Shown here in pieces: positions 48,501 to 56,931 of a DNA stretch of 64,000 bases. The position numbers and the translations under genes are program-made. The stretch's first letter is position 1; each line of letters opens with the position of its first letter. The stretch is from G032773895 sp965248935 (lineage in GTDB: Bacteria; Pseudomonadota; Gammaproteobacteria; Pseudomonadales; Cellvibrionaceae): NCBI GenBank assembly GCA_965248935.1, contig OZ252214.1, positions 3,596,001 through 3,660,000 of the forward strand, in the 5' to 3' direction. The notes under the pieces are model-generated. The model ran no database searches, was not told the origin of the DNA, and saw only the letters and a list, made by a program, of their open reading frames with translations.

Positions 48501-48892
48501 TGCACACCGAGTTGAGGTATTTTGATATTGCTGGTGCAAATACTATTACTGGGGATCTAGGTTTGATGACCAATTCAAACCTCTCTCAACTCTTTTTGGC
48601 TGGACAGCATGATATTTCAACGTTTTCTGCTGCTGGCGGATGGAACCCGGTAAACCTGGAGCTATTCTCCTTGACTGAAGGTGCGCGAGGAACGGGCTTT
48701 ACCCAGGCAGATGTTGATGAATTACTCAACTTCTTTAATGGTGTACTGCCTTCTCGAGTTGAAACCGGGGGTGGTGGTGGAGTAACCATATTACGCTCTG
48801 GAGATAGTCCTCGTTCTAGCGCATCAGACGCTGCCGTGATTGGTTTGCAGAACAAAAACTACCAAGTAAGAACGAATATCCCCCCAAGCTAA
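45536..48892 (+). CDS. Large multi-domain repeat lipoprotein, 1118 aa
   Basis: AGGGA precedes the ATG. The lipobox is L-A-S-C (Cys23), followed by GGG-S linker residues. An N-terminal PKD-like region is followed by a Calx-beta-type domain (about 160-260, with EAGTDYMSTRGDVIFEVGE) and a Big_2-type Ig domain (SSDPAIVTVDTEGVLTGVSS). Two putative-Ig modules share LPxGLSVxVSTDxTTCEISG, each with paired cysteines. From about 640 to 1040 come beta-solenoid-like repeats of about 23 residues with NTITGDVG/NTLSGNI cores, resembling irregular LRR/BspA-type repeats. It ends with a Gly-rich, hydrophilic tail. Probably surface-anchored and adhesive. It may act with the autotransporter protein upstream, from which it is separated by 62 bases. 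Confidence 0.87.
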   Translation: MNFLLQKVFFAFFLSTIFVLASCGGGSSASTSGDFGSPVPQSFNENGEPIEGESGAEPSTDDELSQLPEVSAGERQFSDPNVMVSLVGGVELVEGTTLQNVYWQHISGPEVAIVSPSELTTQIVVPDLAQETQIGFRLSVEDSNGNINSATTFLHVTPAPAFVRVVGDSVEESDQEAIFTLRLLAPASEALSVSYATLPGSAEAGTDYMSTRGDVIFEVGEVEKTVAVPLINSGAAEGSEFFSLQATINTELVQATNTGVTLINNSPQVVVFEIDGQLITLQIGEVVSNPADATTIPEGGTLRFQSSDPAIVTVDTEGVLTGVSSGSVIISALLESANQETEIIGSYQVVVEDSLFEQPPLLEDLAAQVFSIETPINVSLINNGGGNLTSCDLVGTALPQGLSVGVSTDATTCEISGTPTQVSAGADYTVRATNAAGDVTASANITVRINAPVLVADTSLPVYINTQAITPLVFTNTGGGALTSCLAVDALPEGLSVAVSTDLTTCEISGTPTQVLAGLNYTIRATNDTGSSDATAFIAVDDLTFIDPVTLTFSGALSNASIGLALSSGIALVDWNDGSEPARISNHDLASITSAGREDYEYGDGGGTSVTISFSEGIDSLIGIDGLGVAYQFNTDILSGASNLVLLGFENQAIINTTLASLSLNHAALEELYLSHRGGVSGDLAELPVGLRIFTFTLALDTDDISEEGSITGDLSDLPASLTQLEIYYGNEISGDVSTLSTNLERLAVTDGSNTISGDVISIPANLVLLYLDGDNTLRGDIQNIHADFDLFDVGGGNTLSGDVRFITNNGTLILYVGGDNIITGDVGTIPGQVTSLSIFGDNRLSGNIETLHADISNFSVGGLNTIGGDLGGLRNNGTIDIDVRGSNTITGIVGNIPTVVRSLHLLSLEGRNTLSGNIETLHADVSSFSVGGLNTIGGDLGGLRNNGTIDIDVRGSNTITGFVGSIPTAVRLLKLEGGNTLTGNIQDMHTELRYFDIAGANTITGDLGLMTNSNLSQLFLAGQHDISTFSAAGGWNPVNLELFSLTEGARGTGFTQADVDELLNFFNGVLPSRVETGGGGGVTILRSGDSPRSSASDAAVIGLQNKNYQVRTNIPPS
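48065..48455 (+). repeat. 210-bp intragenic direct duplication
   Basis: About 180 bases from 48065 recur almost identically 210 bases downstream, adding exactly 70 codons (three solenoid turns). Near-identity of long synonymous stretches indicates a recent event. Confidence 0.85.
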
Positions 48893-48903
48893 AAAGTGAA
48901 ATA

Positions 48904-48937
48904 GGGGTCAAATCCATTGATAATAACATTTAACCCC
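48904..48937 (+). terminator. Hairpin after the repeat lipoprotein gene
   Basis: GGGGTCAAAT and ATTTAACCCC pair over 9 of 10 positions around a 14-base loop, 11 bases after the stop codon. No long T-run follows, so terminator function is uncertain. Confidence 0.35.
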
Positions 48938-49124
48938 GCTTAACCTAAAATAGTCGCTTGGCTTGATGTTGAAGATGTAGAAAAACTAAATGCGGTTTCG
49001 TTAATATCGGATTGTATGCAATTCAATCTATAAATGATGCTTCTACGCGAATAACACAGTGGCTTTCATTGCTGTTCCGTTAACTTTCATATGAGCTTCA
49101 TTTGATTAACATCAGGCAATCCGT

Positions 49125-50338
49125 CATCAGGCGGGTCCCCCCTTAACAGTGCCATCAGGTCACGTTTATCAAACAAATTAAGCTGTAGTAACCGCAATAA
49201 TTGCTGCATACTTTTTGGTGAGTGCTGACTGAAACGTCAGAAATGCAATTAGTAGGTATACGCACATCGCTATCCATATTTGAGTCATCACAGCATTCTT
49301 GCTCGTGCCAACAAACGATTTTATTTTCAGGTTTTGTTTTATCCACTTAAAGAATAGCTCTACTTGCCACCGAGCTTTATAGATATCGGCAATCGTCTTG
49401 GCTGCCAGTTTGACATTGTTCGTTAAAAACACAGAGTGCTTACCCGTATTCGCATCTTTGTAGCCTATCCGTCGTAATTGAATCGGGCATTTTTTGGAAA
49501 CCTGGGGGCCGGTGAACTCTATCGTTTGATCGCACGTTAAACCTTTGTTTTTCAGCACGGATCGGCGTTTAATAATGCGGTATTTTGCATTGCTTTTAAG
49601 CCGGCTGACGAAGAAAATATCCTTATCGGTCAATTGCTTATACCAAGCATAATCATTGTACGCTTTATCAATCGCAACAATGCTCCCCTTAGGAAAGTTA
49701 AGCATTCTCCCCACTGTCACGTCGTGTTTCTTCCCTTCCGTGATGGTCACAAACTCAGGTAAATAGCCTGCATGATTCAATCCGACGTGCAGTTTTACCG
49801 CTCCTTTGGTGGTGCGAAAGTCAGCCCAAGGAAACGCAGACAAACATACGTCGATAGTTGAGGCATCCAGCGAATACAGCGAGTTTTTAAACTTGAAATT
49901 ATGATCAGGTGCCACGCCTTGGCAGCGAGTGAGTCGTTTTCCAAACAGCGCTTCGTACAGAGCATAAGGTTTGTCTTCATTGATGCGCGACAGGTTAGAG
50001 CGCGACAACTTGGCGCTGCCTAGATGGTACAGCCGATGCACTTGCGCCGACATACTCTCCACGATGTCGCGCAAGCTGTCGTCCAGACAATTGACCCATA
50101 GTCAGTGACACAAACTGAGACCAGCGGGAGGCTTTACGAAAGGCACGGCCTGAATGATGTTGTTTGGCAAGGGTCTCAAATTCATGTCTCGGAACAAATT
50201 TTAGTATTTGTGACAGGATCGTATTACAATGCGCCATGGTCTGATTCCCTCTATTGATATAGTGTTTTCTAGATAATCTCATTGTATCAATTGTTGCGGA
50301 ATCAGACCTTTTTATTTCTCTTTAACGGGACAGCAGTG
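49125..50338 (-). mobile_element. IS4-family insertion sequence (degenerate)
   Basis: A 1.2-kb element with one frameshifted transposase gene on the minus strand. The right end near 50324-50338 reads TTTAACGGGACAGCAGTG. The left end near 49125-49150 (GGCGGGTCCCCCCTTAACAG) is only a partial inverted match, so the boundaries are approximate and no target-site duplication was identified. Confidence 0.65.
49178..50237 (-). pseudogene. IS4-family transposase with DUF4372-like N-terminus, frameshifted
   Basis: The start is ATG 50237 (MAHCNTILSQILKFVPRHEF). The first frame gives the N-terminal DNA-binding part up to TMGQLSGRQ and then continues out of frame to 49995. The catalytic part is read in another frame from LRDIVESMSAQVHRLYHLGS to 49178. 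It contains SLYSLDASTIDVCLS, IAIDKAYNDYAWY and the IS4 YREK-like segment Y-x-x-RWQVELFFKWIKQNLKI. The break is near 50090-50095, where GGACGACAGCTTGCGC appears to lack two bases. The element is therefore probably inactive, unless the shift is a sequencing error or programmed. Confidence 0.85.
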
Positions 50339-50489
50339 AGTGGCTTTATACTATAAAATAAACCCATTCAAATTCACGTAGAAGTGGGTTGGTAATGTTA
50401 ATCGGGGCAGGTTTGGAGTTTTTCTACAGCCCTGTCGTCAGGTACGTTTTTAACAATATTTTTATCTTCACTATTAAAGGACATAACAG

Positions 50490-51021
50490 GTGGCTAAAAT
50501 CAATATTCTTAGCGCAGGGCACCCGAGCAAAACTGAACATTACTCTGGTGGTTCGGTGATTCAATACAATGTATTTCCTAGCGTGGCAGCTACCGACAAA
50601 GCAAGATTGAAAAAAGTTACCGACGCCTACAATATTATTAATAAACTTGATGCTAAAATTGATTTGCAAGGGCCTTGTAATAAATATTTTAAAACTCTCC
50701 CGAAAGGAAAAGCATTTCGTCATTTTTGGCGGGATAACACAATTTTTATAAACTATTCGCCTTCGTTGGCTAACGGCTTCTATGGTGCGACTCATAGCAA
50801 TGACAAGGATATATGTATTTCGGCATGGTGCCTACAAGACTAACCATTGGATGGTAGCTGCAACTATTGTACATGAGTTTGCCCATATCGCAGGAGCCCC
50901 TGGAGGTGCTTCCCATGCAGCAGAAAAAGCAACGGATAAATGTGGTTTTAAACCTCAGTATAATCCGGCTATTCTTGGATCGATTAAGCAGTTGGGAGAC
51001 TATCTTGAGAAATTTGCATAA
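50490..51021 (+). pseudogene. HExxH metallopeptidase-like protein, interrupted by a frameshift
   Basis: A GTG start at 50490 has AAAGGA 8 bases upstream. The first frame runs to 50843; a second frame continues the protein to 51021. Removing one base near 50829 joins CISAW to AYKTNHWMVAATIVHEFAHI and gives a single protein of about 176 residues. It carries HEFAH, a glycine-rich AGAPGG and a downstream SHAAEKA that could supply the third zinc ligand. It has no signal peptide. Such small zinc-peptidase domains occur as toxin tips and effectors. The downstream exported gene overlaps its end by 17 bases. A relic of the same gene end lies at 30007-30104. Either a recent pseudogene or a sequencing error. 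Confidence 0.75.
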
Positions 51022-51529
51022 ATCAAATTTTTGGGTTTCCTTAATTGCAATTTTGACCTTAACTCAACTAATGAATAGTTACGCAGAGGATAACAGCCTA
51101 AAGGACGCGCTCAATGATCATGCCTTATTTACATTACTGCATCATAAGAATGCACAGACTGGCAGCTTAGAGGTTGTCAGCGTTGCAGAGTCACAAGAGA
51201 AGACATTAAACGGGAAAGATCGAATTGTTGGTTATCCTATCGTTGGCAAGCTTAAAAACTTAGATCGAGAAAAATCGTTTCAATTAGCCAATATTTTGTT
51301 GGATAAAAATAACTATTCAAATATACGCCAGCGCTGTATAAATCAGACGCTAAATGGCGTTCGTTTTAGTGTCGGAGATGAAAAGGTTGAGGTAGTGATT
51401 GGAAGCCCTTGCAATCAAGTATTTGCCGCTTTTAAATATAAAAATGAAACTAAATGGTGGGGTAGTACTTTGGGTGATACCGTTGCGAAAAAGGCATTAA
51501 AGTTACTCTGCGTAGGCGATCTGAATTAA
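51005..51529 (+). CDS. Small exported protein, possible partner of the HExxH protein
   Basis: TTG 51005 is chosen as start. It has GGGAG about 7-8 bases upstream, and it places a signal peptide (NFWVSLIAILTLTQLMNSYA, cleavage before EDN) right at the N-terminus. The longer frame from 50867 would overlap the preceding gene by 155 bases. The 174-residue product has a mature part of about 145 residues with two cysteines near the middle (IRQRC, GSPC) and one near the C-terminus (LLC). No family was recognised. The 17-base overlap with the HExxH gene implies coupled translation. A periplasmic protein coupled to a toxin-like peptidase would suit an immunity role, but this is inference. Confidence 0.65.
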   Translation: MRNLHKSNFWVSLIAILTLTQLMNSYAEDNSLKDALNDHALFTLLHHKNAQTGSLEVVSVAESQEKTLNGKDRIVGYPIVGKLKNLDREKSFQLANILLDKNNYSNIRQRCINQTLNGVRFSVGDEKVEVVIGSPCNQVFAAFKYKNETKWWGSTLGDTVAKKALKLLCVGDLN

Positions 51530-51675
51530 TAGCTATAAGCGAAGAAGTCTATTGGTGAGCGAAATTCTGTTAAAGGGAAACAATAAGAAACGGCAAAACC
51601 CCTATAAATACTTAAGGCGATTGACAGGCGATACTGTTTTGGTCTTTGGTTCTTCAGTGGCCTCGGAGTCATTCA

Positions 51676-52737
51676 CTACATTGCCCAGCGTGCGTTAATC
51701 ATTTCTATCAGTTGGCCTGCCGCAGTGTGATGATCCTCTTCGGAGTAATGCCAAAAACAAGCCGTATACTCCATATCTGAGATTTCCCAGTGAATAATAT
51801 TTCTATCGCCTGCTTTTTCTTGCTGTTTTACCATTTGTGCAATCATATTACCGAAATAATTGGTTTCAGATAGAGGTTGGGAGGCGAGTATAAATAGGCT
51901 GTCTTTGCCATATTGCTCACGTAGGTTTTTTAAAAAGTGTTGATATGCGGTTTTGTATTCGCTGTGAAGCGTGGCGTTTGTCCATTTCTCGCCTTCATTA
52001 ATGGGTGTGGAAAAGTCATTGGAGCCCAGGCCAATTAAAATTATTTCTGGATTCCAGTCGTCGGGTTTTTGCCAATGGCTTTTGGGGTTATCGGTTAAGG
52101 TTTTTTTGTAAAACTCGCGGTAATTGACATTGGGGTTGTTACCCTTCCAGTTACGCACCATTCCCAGGCCAGAGTATGCGTTTAGGTGGTAGTCGGCGTT
52201 AAAGGCTTTGGCTGTGAGGGCACCAAAGGTTTTATCCGCATTGGCGTACTGGCGAGCTTGTTCTTGAGTGCATTTTCTTTGAGGGGATTCTAACCCTAGG
52301 CCAGCAAAGTTCGAATCACCAATAATTTCTATTTGCCGTGTTTTTTTGGGGGGAGGGGCGATAAGCGTGGAGTTTTTACCTGTCACAAATCCTGTGAAAA
52401 TAGCTTTCTTATCGTGGGATTCGGTACGCTTGCTAATACGGATAGCGTGTTTTCCATTAGGCACCTCAAACCATTCAATATTGCCTGATTTGTCTGAAAT
52501 AACGCGCATAAATTTGTCGTCAATTTCCACATTGTAGTGGTCGTGCCCCCCTTTGAGTTCTACGCCAATTTGAGTGCCTGAGAAATGGGTTTCAAAGTAG
52601 ACTCCAGGCCAGCTAGTTTCGTAACCTTTTTCGGAAAGGTGGTATCGCCCTGTCGCGGTTATTTTTTGGTTGGGGTTCGCTGCTGCCGTGGTGGAGTAGG
52701 TCAATAATAAAGCGAAGATGATATGTGTTGTTTTCAT
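51676..52737 (-). CDS. Carbohydrate acetyl esterase, CE2-like (SGNH)
   Basis: The 353-residue exported enzyme has a signal peptide ending near AAA (residue 20). Residues about 25-130 form an N-terminal beta-sandwich (ATGRYHLSEKGYETSWPGVY, then HFSGTQIGVELKG). A C-terminal SGNH hydrolase domain has the nucleophile block GDSNFAGLG, the GLGSNDF block and a C-terminal DHHTAAGQ supplying the catalytic His. This two-domain layout is that of CE2 esterases, which remove acetyl groups from xylan, mannan or other glycans in the periplasm or outside. It stands alone; upstream on its strand is the AEC transporter gene. It fits a polysaccharide-degrading marine bacterium. Confidence 0.87.
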   Translation of the reverse strand: MKTTHIIFALLLTYSTTAAANPNQKITATGRYHLSEKGYETSWPGVYFETHFSGTQIGVELKGGHDHYNVEIDDKFMRVISDKSGNIEWFEVPNGKHAIRISKRTESHDKKAIFTGFVTGKNSTLIAPPPKKTRQIEIIGDSNFAGLGLESPQRKCTQEQARQYANADKTFGALTAKAFNADYHLNAYSGLGMVRNWKGNNPNVNYREFYKKTLTDNPKSHWQKPDDWNPEIILIGLGSNDFSTPINEGEKWTNATLHSEYKTAYQHFLKNLREQYGKDSLFILASQPLSETNYFGNMIAQMVKQQEKAGDRNIIHWEISDMEYTACFWHYSEEDHHTAAGQLIEMINARWAM

Positions 52738-52833
52738 AAATACCCTGATTTATGCGGTCTTTTTTTTTGCTTAGGATAACAGGTTAAGTGTTAGGCGTAA
52801 GTGTAATAACCCTAGAAATTGCAGTAATAAGAA

Positions 52834-53739
52834 CTAAGACAAAAAAGTGATGATTAAATGCCATAACGGCACAGAAATTAAGCTAAGCAATACCCCATAA
52901 CCCACAATAGCTGAAGCCATTCTTGGGGCTAGGTTATGACTGGCTGCCAGCGCCCCGGCAGTGATCATGGCCGGCATCCCCGCTTGCAAAATAGTGGTTT
53001 TAGCCGTTAAGTTGAGCTTGCCTAAAGCGAGGAATGCGATTAGGGCGAGCATAGGCATCACCACCAGTTTTATGCACAGCGCATAGCCAATTGCGGTGGT
53101 ATGCCCCTTATCAAGTTTTAATTGCCATTGCAGCCCAACGGCGACTATAACAACTGGTACTAATGTGTCTCCAAGCCGTTGCAGTAAAGGTAACAGCCAG
53201 TTTGGGTACTGGAAGGGCAGTAGAGCCAAAGCCGTTACTACAGATATAAAGGGTGGAAAGCTTATCACTTTTACGAATGCTTGTTTGGAAGAGGTTTTTT
53301 CACCGGAATAATAGGACAAAACCCAAAGCCCGTAGGTACTCAACGCAATAAAAGAGCCAAACTGGTCATAGAGAAGCCCAATAGGAAGAGATTGATTGCC
53401 CAATGTTGCTTCTAACAGGGGGAGACCGAGGAACGAGGTATTGCCTAGCGGCACCACTAGCATCAAGCAGCCTTCCACCGCTTTTGGCCAGTTCAGCATT
53501 TTGGCGATAATAAAAGTGGCTCCTGCTGATACACCGAGTAAAACCCAGGCGGCTAAGGCTGGTATGAGTGCTTGCCAGCTAAAATCCAGGCGGGGTATTT
53601 GCAGTAATACTAATGCTGGAAGTGAAACATAAATAACATAGAGGTTTAGGCTGTGGGCTGCATTGTCTGGAAAACAGTTAAAGCGTCTTAGTAATTGCCC
53701 TATTGCCATACACGCAACAATTAAAAGAAGGTTTTGCAT
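52834..53739 (-). CDS. AEC-family transporter
   Basis: The 301-residue inner-membrane protein has about ten hydrophobic segments and the symmetric layout of the auxin efflux carrier/bile-acid fold. The N-terminus MQNLLLIVACMAIGQLLRRF, the central VPLGNTSFLGLPLLEA (conserved GNTGFLGLP-like motif) and the C-terminal MPAMITAGALAASHNLAP are typical of the family. Substrates in characterised bacterial members are small carboxylates such as malate; nothing here shows the substrate. It is about 95 bases downstream of the sortase gene on the same strand and may or may not be cotranscribed. Confidence 0.88.
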   Translation of the reverse strand: MQNLLLIVACMAIGQLLRRFNCFPDNAAHSLNLYVIYVSLPALVLLQIPRLDFSWQALIPALAAWVLLGVSAGATFIIAKMLNWPKAVEGCLMLVVPLGNTSFLGLPLLEATLGNQSLPIGLLYDQFGSFIALSTYGLWVLSYYSGEKTSSKQAFVKVISFPPFISVVTALALLPFQYPNWLLPLLQRLGDTLVPVVIVAVGLQWQLKLDKGHTTAIGYALCIKLVVMPMLALIAFLALGKLNLTAKTTILQAGMPAMITAGALAASHNLAPRMASAIVGYGVLLSLISVPLWHLIITFLS

Positions 53740-53835
53740 CCCTTGAGCCTGTTAAATTTTATAGGGCCGCTATTGTAACCTGTTATTAGGATAAATATTG
53801 ATTCAGACCTTGAGATAAACAAAAGGCAAGACAGG

Positions 53836-54483
53836 TTAAATAGGTTTATTGGTTATGGTTTTGTTGGCTATAGGTATATTGCTTGAAGGTATATTGTCAA
53901 TAGGTTTTGCAACTACGATATACCTTAGTGGTCCACCGGGAAGGGTGGCGTTAAATGGGTAGCAGGTGATTAAATGAATTTCATCTTGTGATGGGTCGTA
54001 GTGCCATTGCCCCTGGGTTGTATCAACAACCTGTGTTTTTTCGGTTCGGTAGGTTTTTCTTTTCCCCGAGCTGTCTTCAAGGATAAATAAATCACCGGGT
54101 TTTATTTTTTTTAGAAATGCAAAATGAGTATCTCTATGTCCTGCGATAATGGTAGTAAGATTTGCGTATGTTGGTAAGACCCTACCTGGGCCAAATGCCA
54201 AAGAGGTTCCCGATGCGCCTTCAAGAACAAATAACTGCGTATGGGTTGATGTAGAAATCAAACGAGCAACAGGCCAAGTATCTGCCCATGGCCAAGGTTT
54301 TATCTTTTCTCCCGTTGCCAAACTTTGATTCCAAGCGTTGGAAATTAAATATTGCGCGAGTTTTGCTTTAAGCAATATATACGCGGTATTCCCCCAGCAG
54401 AGCGCGATAATCGCGCATAGCACCAGAGAAAAAAGTGTTGTTAAGGCTGGTCGTCTTTTCATTATCAACCTTTTAATCATCAC
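53836..54483 (-). CDS. Class GN sortase
   Basis: The 215-residue membrane-anchored transpeptidase of the Gram-negative sortase class has an N-terminal hydrophobic anchor (about 14-35). The class signature KPWPWADTWPVARL follows. The catalytic His is in AGHRDTHF, Cys in LITCYPF and Arg in GGPLRYIVVA. The C-terminal 20 residues are low-complexity (Ile/Asn/Thr/Lys/Pro). ATG 54483 is used; ATG 54462 is possible. It overlaps the stop of the upstream VIT/vWA target gene by 11 bases, the standard pairing for this family. It presumably cleaves and processes the target's C-terminal sorting signal in the inner membrane. Confidence 0.93.
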   Translation of the reverse strand: MMIKRLIMKRRPALTTLFSLVLCAIIALCWGNTAYILLKAKLAQYLISNAWNQSLATGEKIKPWPWADTWPVARLISTSTHTQLFVLEGASGTSLAFGPGRVLPTYANLTTIIAGHRDTHFAFLKKIKPGDLFILEDSSGKRKTYRTEKTQVVDTTQGQWHYDPSQDEIHLITCYPFNATLPGGPLRYIVVAKPIDNIPSSNIPIANKTITNKPI

Positions 54484-56815
54484 GTCGTAAAAGCCTTACG
54501 ATGATTAAGCCTAGTACAGAGAATAAACCCAACCACCAGCTTACTTCTGCCGTGGTGGCCGTTTGTGGGTAGGGCACCGCACGCATGGTCTGCCCTTTGG
54601 GTAGGGTATGTGCTAGGGGGGCTGAATGAAAGCTATCCATAGGCGAGCGACTAACTTTTTGCTCCACCGCGACAAAGCTAGTATAGGGTGTTACTAATTT
54701 GTGTTTAAGTGCCAGACCAAGCACCTCTTCTCGAATAAGGTTTGGGTCTTCGCCTAGTATTTTTTTATCTTCCAGGGCTTCAACTTTAGACCTTGCCCAG
54801 AGGTTGCTAATGCCTTGGGTATTGGCGAGCCCGTCGAAACTAAATGTTCGAGACCAAGGGTAACTTCCGGTAGAACCGTCGATTTTAAGTTGCCCTTGCA
54901 TGTTTTCGATTTTGGCGGTAATAAGCAAAGGCTCGCCAAAATACACATCGGGTATTGGTGAGGGGTAAATTTCATTTTCTCCATTAAACTGAATGTGTAT
55001 ATCGTGTACGGCAGCGCTTTCTAGTTTTAAAAAAAGCGCCTGCATTTTACTTTCCACTTCCGATGGTGAACCGATATAAGTAAAACTTCCTCTGCCAAAC
55101 TCCGATGCCTTTCGCATAAAAAAACTATTTGGTGCAGAACCAATTCCGACAGTAAAGAGTCGAGTATTGTTAAGATTATTGTGAATAGTCGCAAAGAGTT
55201 CGGTTTCGTTTCCCACGGCTCCATCAGTGATAAAGACGGTTTGTTGAAGGCGATTATTTTTGGAAAACTGATCGAGTGCGTAATTTAATGCGGGAAGCAT
55301 TTCTGTTCCACCGTTGGCGTTTAGATTTTTTACCCATTGGCGAGCTTTATAGATAGCTTCGGGAGTGGCCTGTGTTAGGCTGTAATACAGTGGGCTAAAG
55401 TTTGAATTAAATTCAATAATATTAAATCTGTCACCAGGGTTCAGGCGATCTAACGCATAGTCCAAGCTTTGTTTTGCTTGGCGTATGGAGGTTCCTTGCA
55501 TAGAGCCTGAAGTATCAATAATAAAAACAATGTCTCGGTCTATTGCTGAATGATCAGAGCGATGGTGTGGAGGAAGCAGCATCACCATGGCATAGTATTC
55601 ATTATCGACTGTTTCACTAAAAACGGCGGCTTCGGGTAGCGTGTTTTCGGATGTCCACTGAAGCACAAAATCCTGGTCCATCTCTTCCCAAGAATTCTGT
55701 AAAAGAATAGAGTGTTCTCCGTTTTTTTCATTTATAGTAATATTATGATAAACCGAGCGAACAGTTAAATTGTTTAATCCACTGTTTAAATGTATTTTTA
55801 TGGATATAGGGTTTTGTAAAGAATTAGGTTTGCTTAGAGTCATTGGCGGTGTGATTTTATCCGCATCGGGCACTTGAATAGTGGGTATTGCCCATCCGAA
55901 TACATTGGTATTAATATGGGTATGTTTAGTATTAATGTTTTCAATTGCAGCGTGATTGTCTAGGTTTAAACTATTGTCTAGGTTTAAATTATTGTCTAGG
56001 TTTAAATTATTGTCTAGGTTTAAATTATTGTCTAGGTTTAAATTTTCAGGTTCTAATACATTGTCAAGTTCGCCGGGTAAGCGAGGGGTACCTGGTATAT
56101 ACCTAGGGGTAAGCGTCATGGGGAAACGCCAATTGAACGAACCTAAATTAAACTCCAGTGGCTGTAGAAAACGGAGCTGTATAACAATGGCGCTTTGCGG
56201 GGGAATATTGGCAATTTTTTGGGTGAATAAGTTGCTGCGTTGCTGCGTTGTCAACGCCGTTTTTTTACCCGATAATTTTGCTTGCTGATATATTTTTTCA
56301 GCAAGTGTTTTTTCCTTAATCTTGCCGATAATAATTGACTCCCCAACGTTCATTTCCATATGGGTGATTGCTGAATTCTCTGGGAGAGGGAAGGTATATA
56401 CCCCCTCCTGCCATTCATCCGTTGGGTTTTTAAATGCTTGAGTCACCAAGACCTTGGCAAACATTCCACTAATGTTAGCTTCGACTTCCGTTTTCAAATG
56501 GAGGGAAGATGGGCTTGCCGCCTGTAGGGAAGAGTTACTCGATAAAAAGCGCAGTCGTCCTGCTTGAGTTTCATCAGACCTTGCTTGAGATGAAATAAAT
56601 AGACTCAAGCAAAGAAGTGAAATAGCTGCCGTAACCCAGCCCAAGCCTAATTTTTTTGAACGGGTGGTATTCTTAGTTTTGATGGTACTCTTCGTTTTGG
56701 CGGTGCTCTTCTTTTTGGAGGTACGCCTAGTTTTAGAATATGGAAGAATAAGGTGCTTAGGTATTCGGCGTTTGGAGAAAACGCCTTTATTGGTTATCTG
56801 CTGAAAGAAGATCAT
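54473..56815 (-). CDS. Marine sortase target protein, VIT and vWA domains
   Basis: The 780-residue exported protein is paired with the class GN sortase. ATG 56815 is preferred over TTG 56845. A long basic Lys/Thr-rich N-terminus of about 55 residues precedes the hydrophobic signal (LGWVTAAISLLCLSLFISSQ). A VIT domain (about 90-220: ANISGMFAKVLVTQAFKNPT) is followed by a five-fold NLDNNL hexapeptide repeat. The vWA domain begins IVFIIDTSGSMQGTS, a complete MIDAS D-x-S-x-S. The C-terminus has a PQTAT sorting-like motif, a membrane segment (VSWWLGLFSVLGLIIVRLL) and Arg-Arg-Asp-Asp. It is related to inter-alpha-trypsin inhibitor heavy chain-like proteins. Its biological role is unknown. Confidence 0.92.
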   Translation of the reverse strand: MIFFQQITNKGVFSKRRIPKHLILPYSKTRRTSKKKSTAKTKSTIKTKNTTRSKKLGLGWVTAAISLLCLSLFISSQARSDETQAGRLRFLSSNSSLQAASPSSLHLKTEVEANISGMFAKVLVTQAFKNPTDEWQEGVYTFPLPENSAITHMEMNVGESIIIGKIKEKTLAEKIYQQAKLSGKKTALTTQQRSNLFTQKIANIPPQSAIVIQLRFLQPLEFNLGSFNWRFPMTLTPRYIPGTPRLPGELDNVLEPENLNLDNNLNLDNNLNLDNNLNLDNSLNLDNHAAIENINTKHTHINTNVFGWAIPTIQVPDADKITPPMTLSKPNSLQNPISIKIHLNSGLNNLTVRSVYHNITINEKNGEHSILLQNSWEEMDQDFVLQWTSENTLPEAAVFSETVDNEYYAMVMLLPPHHRSDHSAIDRDIVFIIDTSGSMQGTSIRQAKQSLDYALDRLNPGDRFNIIEFNSNFSPLYYSLTQATPEAIYKARQWVKNLNANGGTEMLPALNYALDQFSKNNRLQQTVFITDGAVGNETELFATIHNNLNNTRLFTVGIGSAPNSFFMRKASEFGRGSFTYIGSPSEVESKMQALFLKLESAAVHDIHIQFNGENEIYPSPIPDVYFGEPLLITAKIENMQGQLKIDGSTGSYPWSRTFSFDGLANTQGISNLWARSKVEALEDKKILGEDPNLIREEVLGLALKHKLVTPYTSFVAVEQKVSRSPMDSFHSAPLAHTLPKGQTMRAVPYPQTATTAEVSWWLGLFSVLGLIIVRLLRRDD
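55955..56044. repeat. 18-bp minisatellite, five units, in frame
   Basis: ATTGTCTAGGTTTAAATT is repeated exactly five times (one unit with a single C). Read on the minus strand it encodes the hexapeptide N-L-N-L-D-N. It lies between the VIT domain and the vWA domain of the sortase target. The unit length keeps the frame, so copy number could vary without inactivating the gene. Confidence 0.95.
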
Positions 56816-56931
56816 GTTGCCCGGCCTGTATCGATTGAATAGCAATATGTAAGAAATTAATTGCTATTGAACCAATCAGAATTGGCGGGCTTGGGGCTAA
56901 CTTATGTTTAACTGCGATTAATTGTGGTGAA

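Noticed and set aside
55955..56044. Short CRISPR-like array
   Set aside because: The units are directly abutting 18-mers without spacers and are in frame within a coding sequence.
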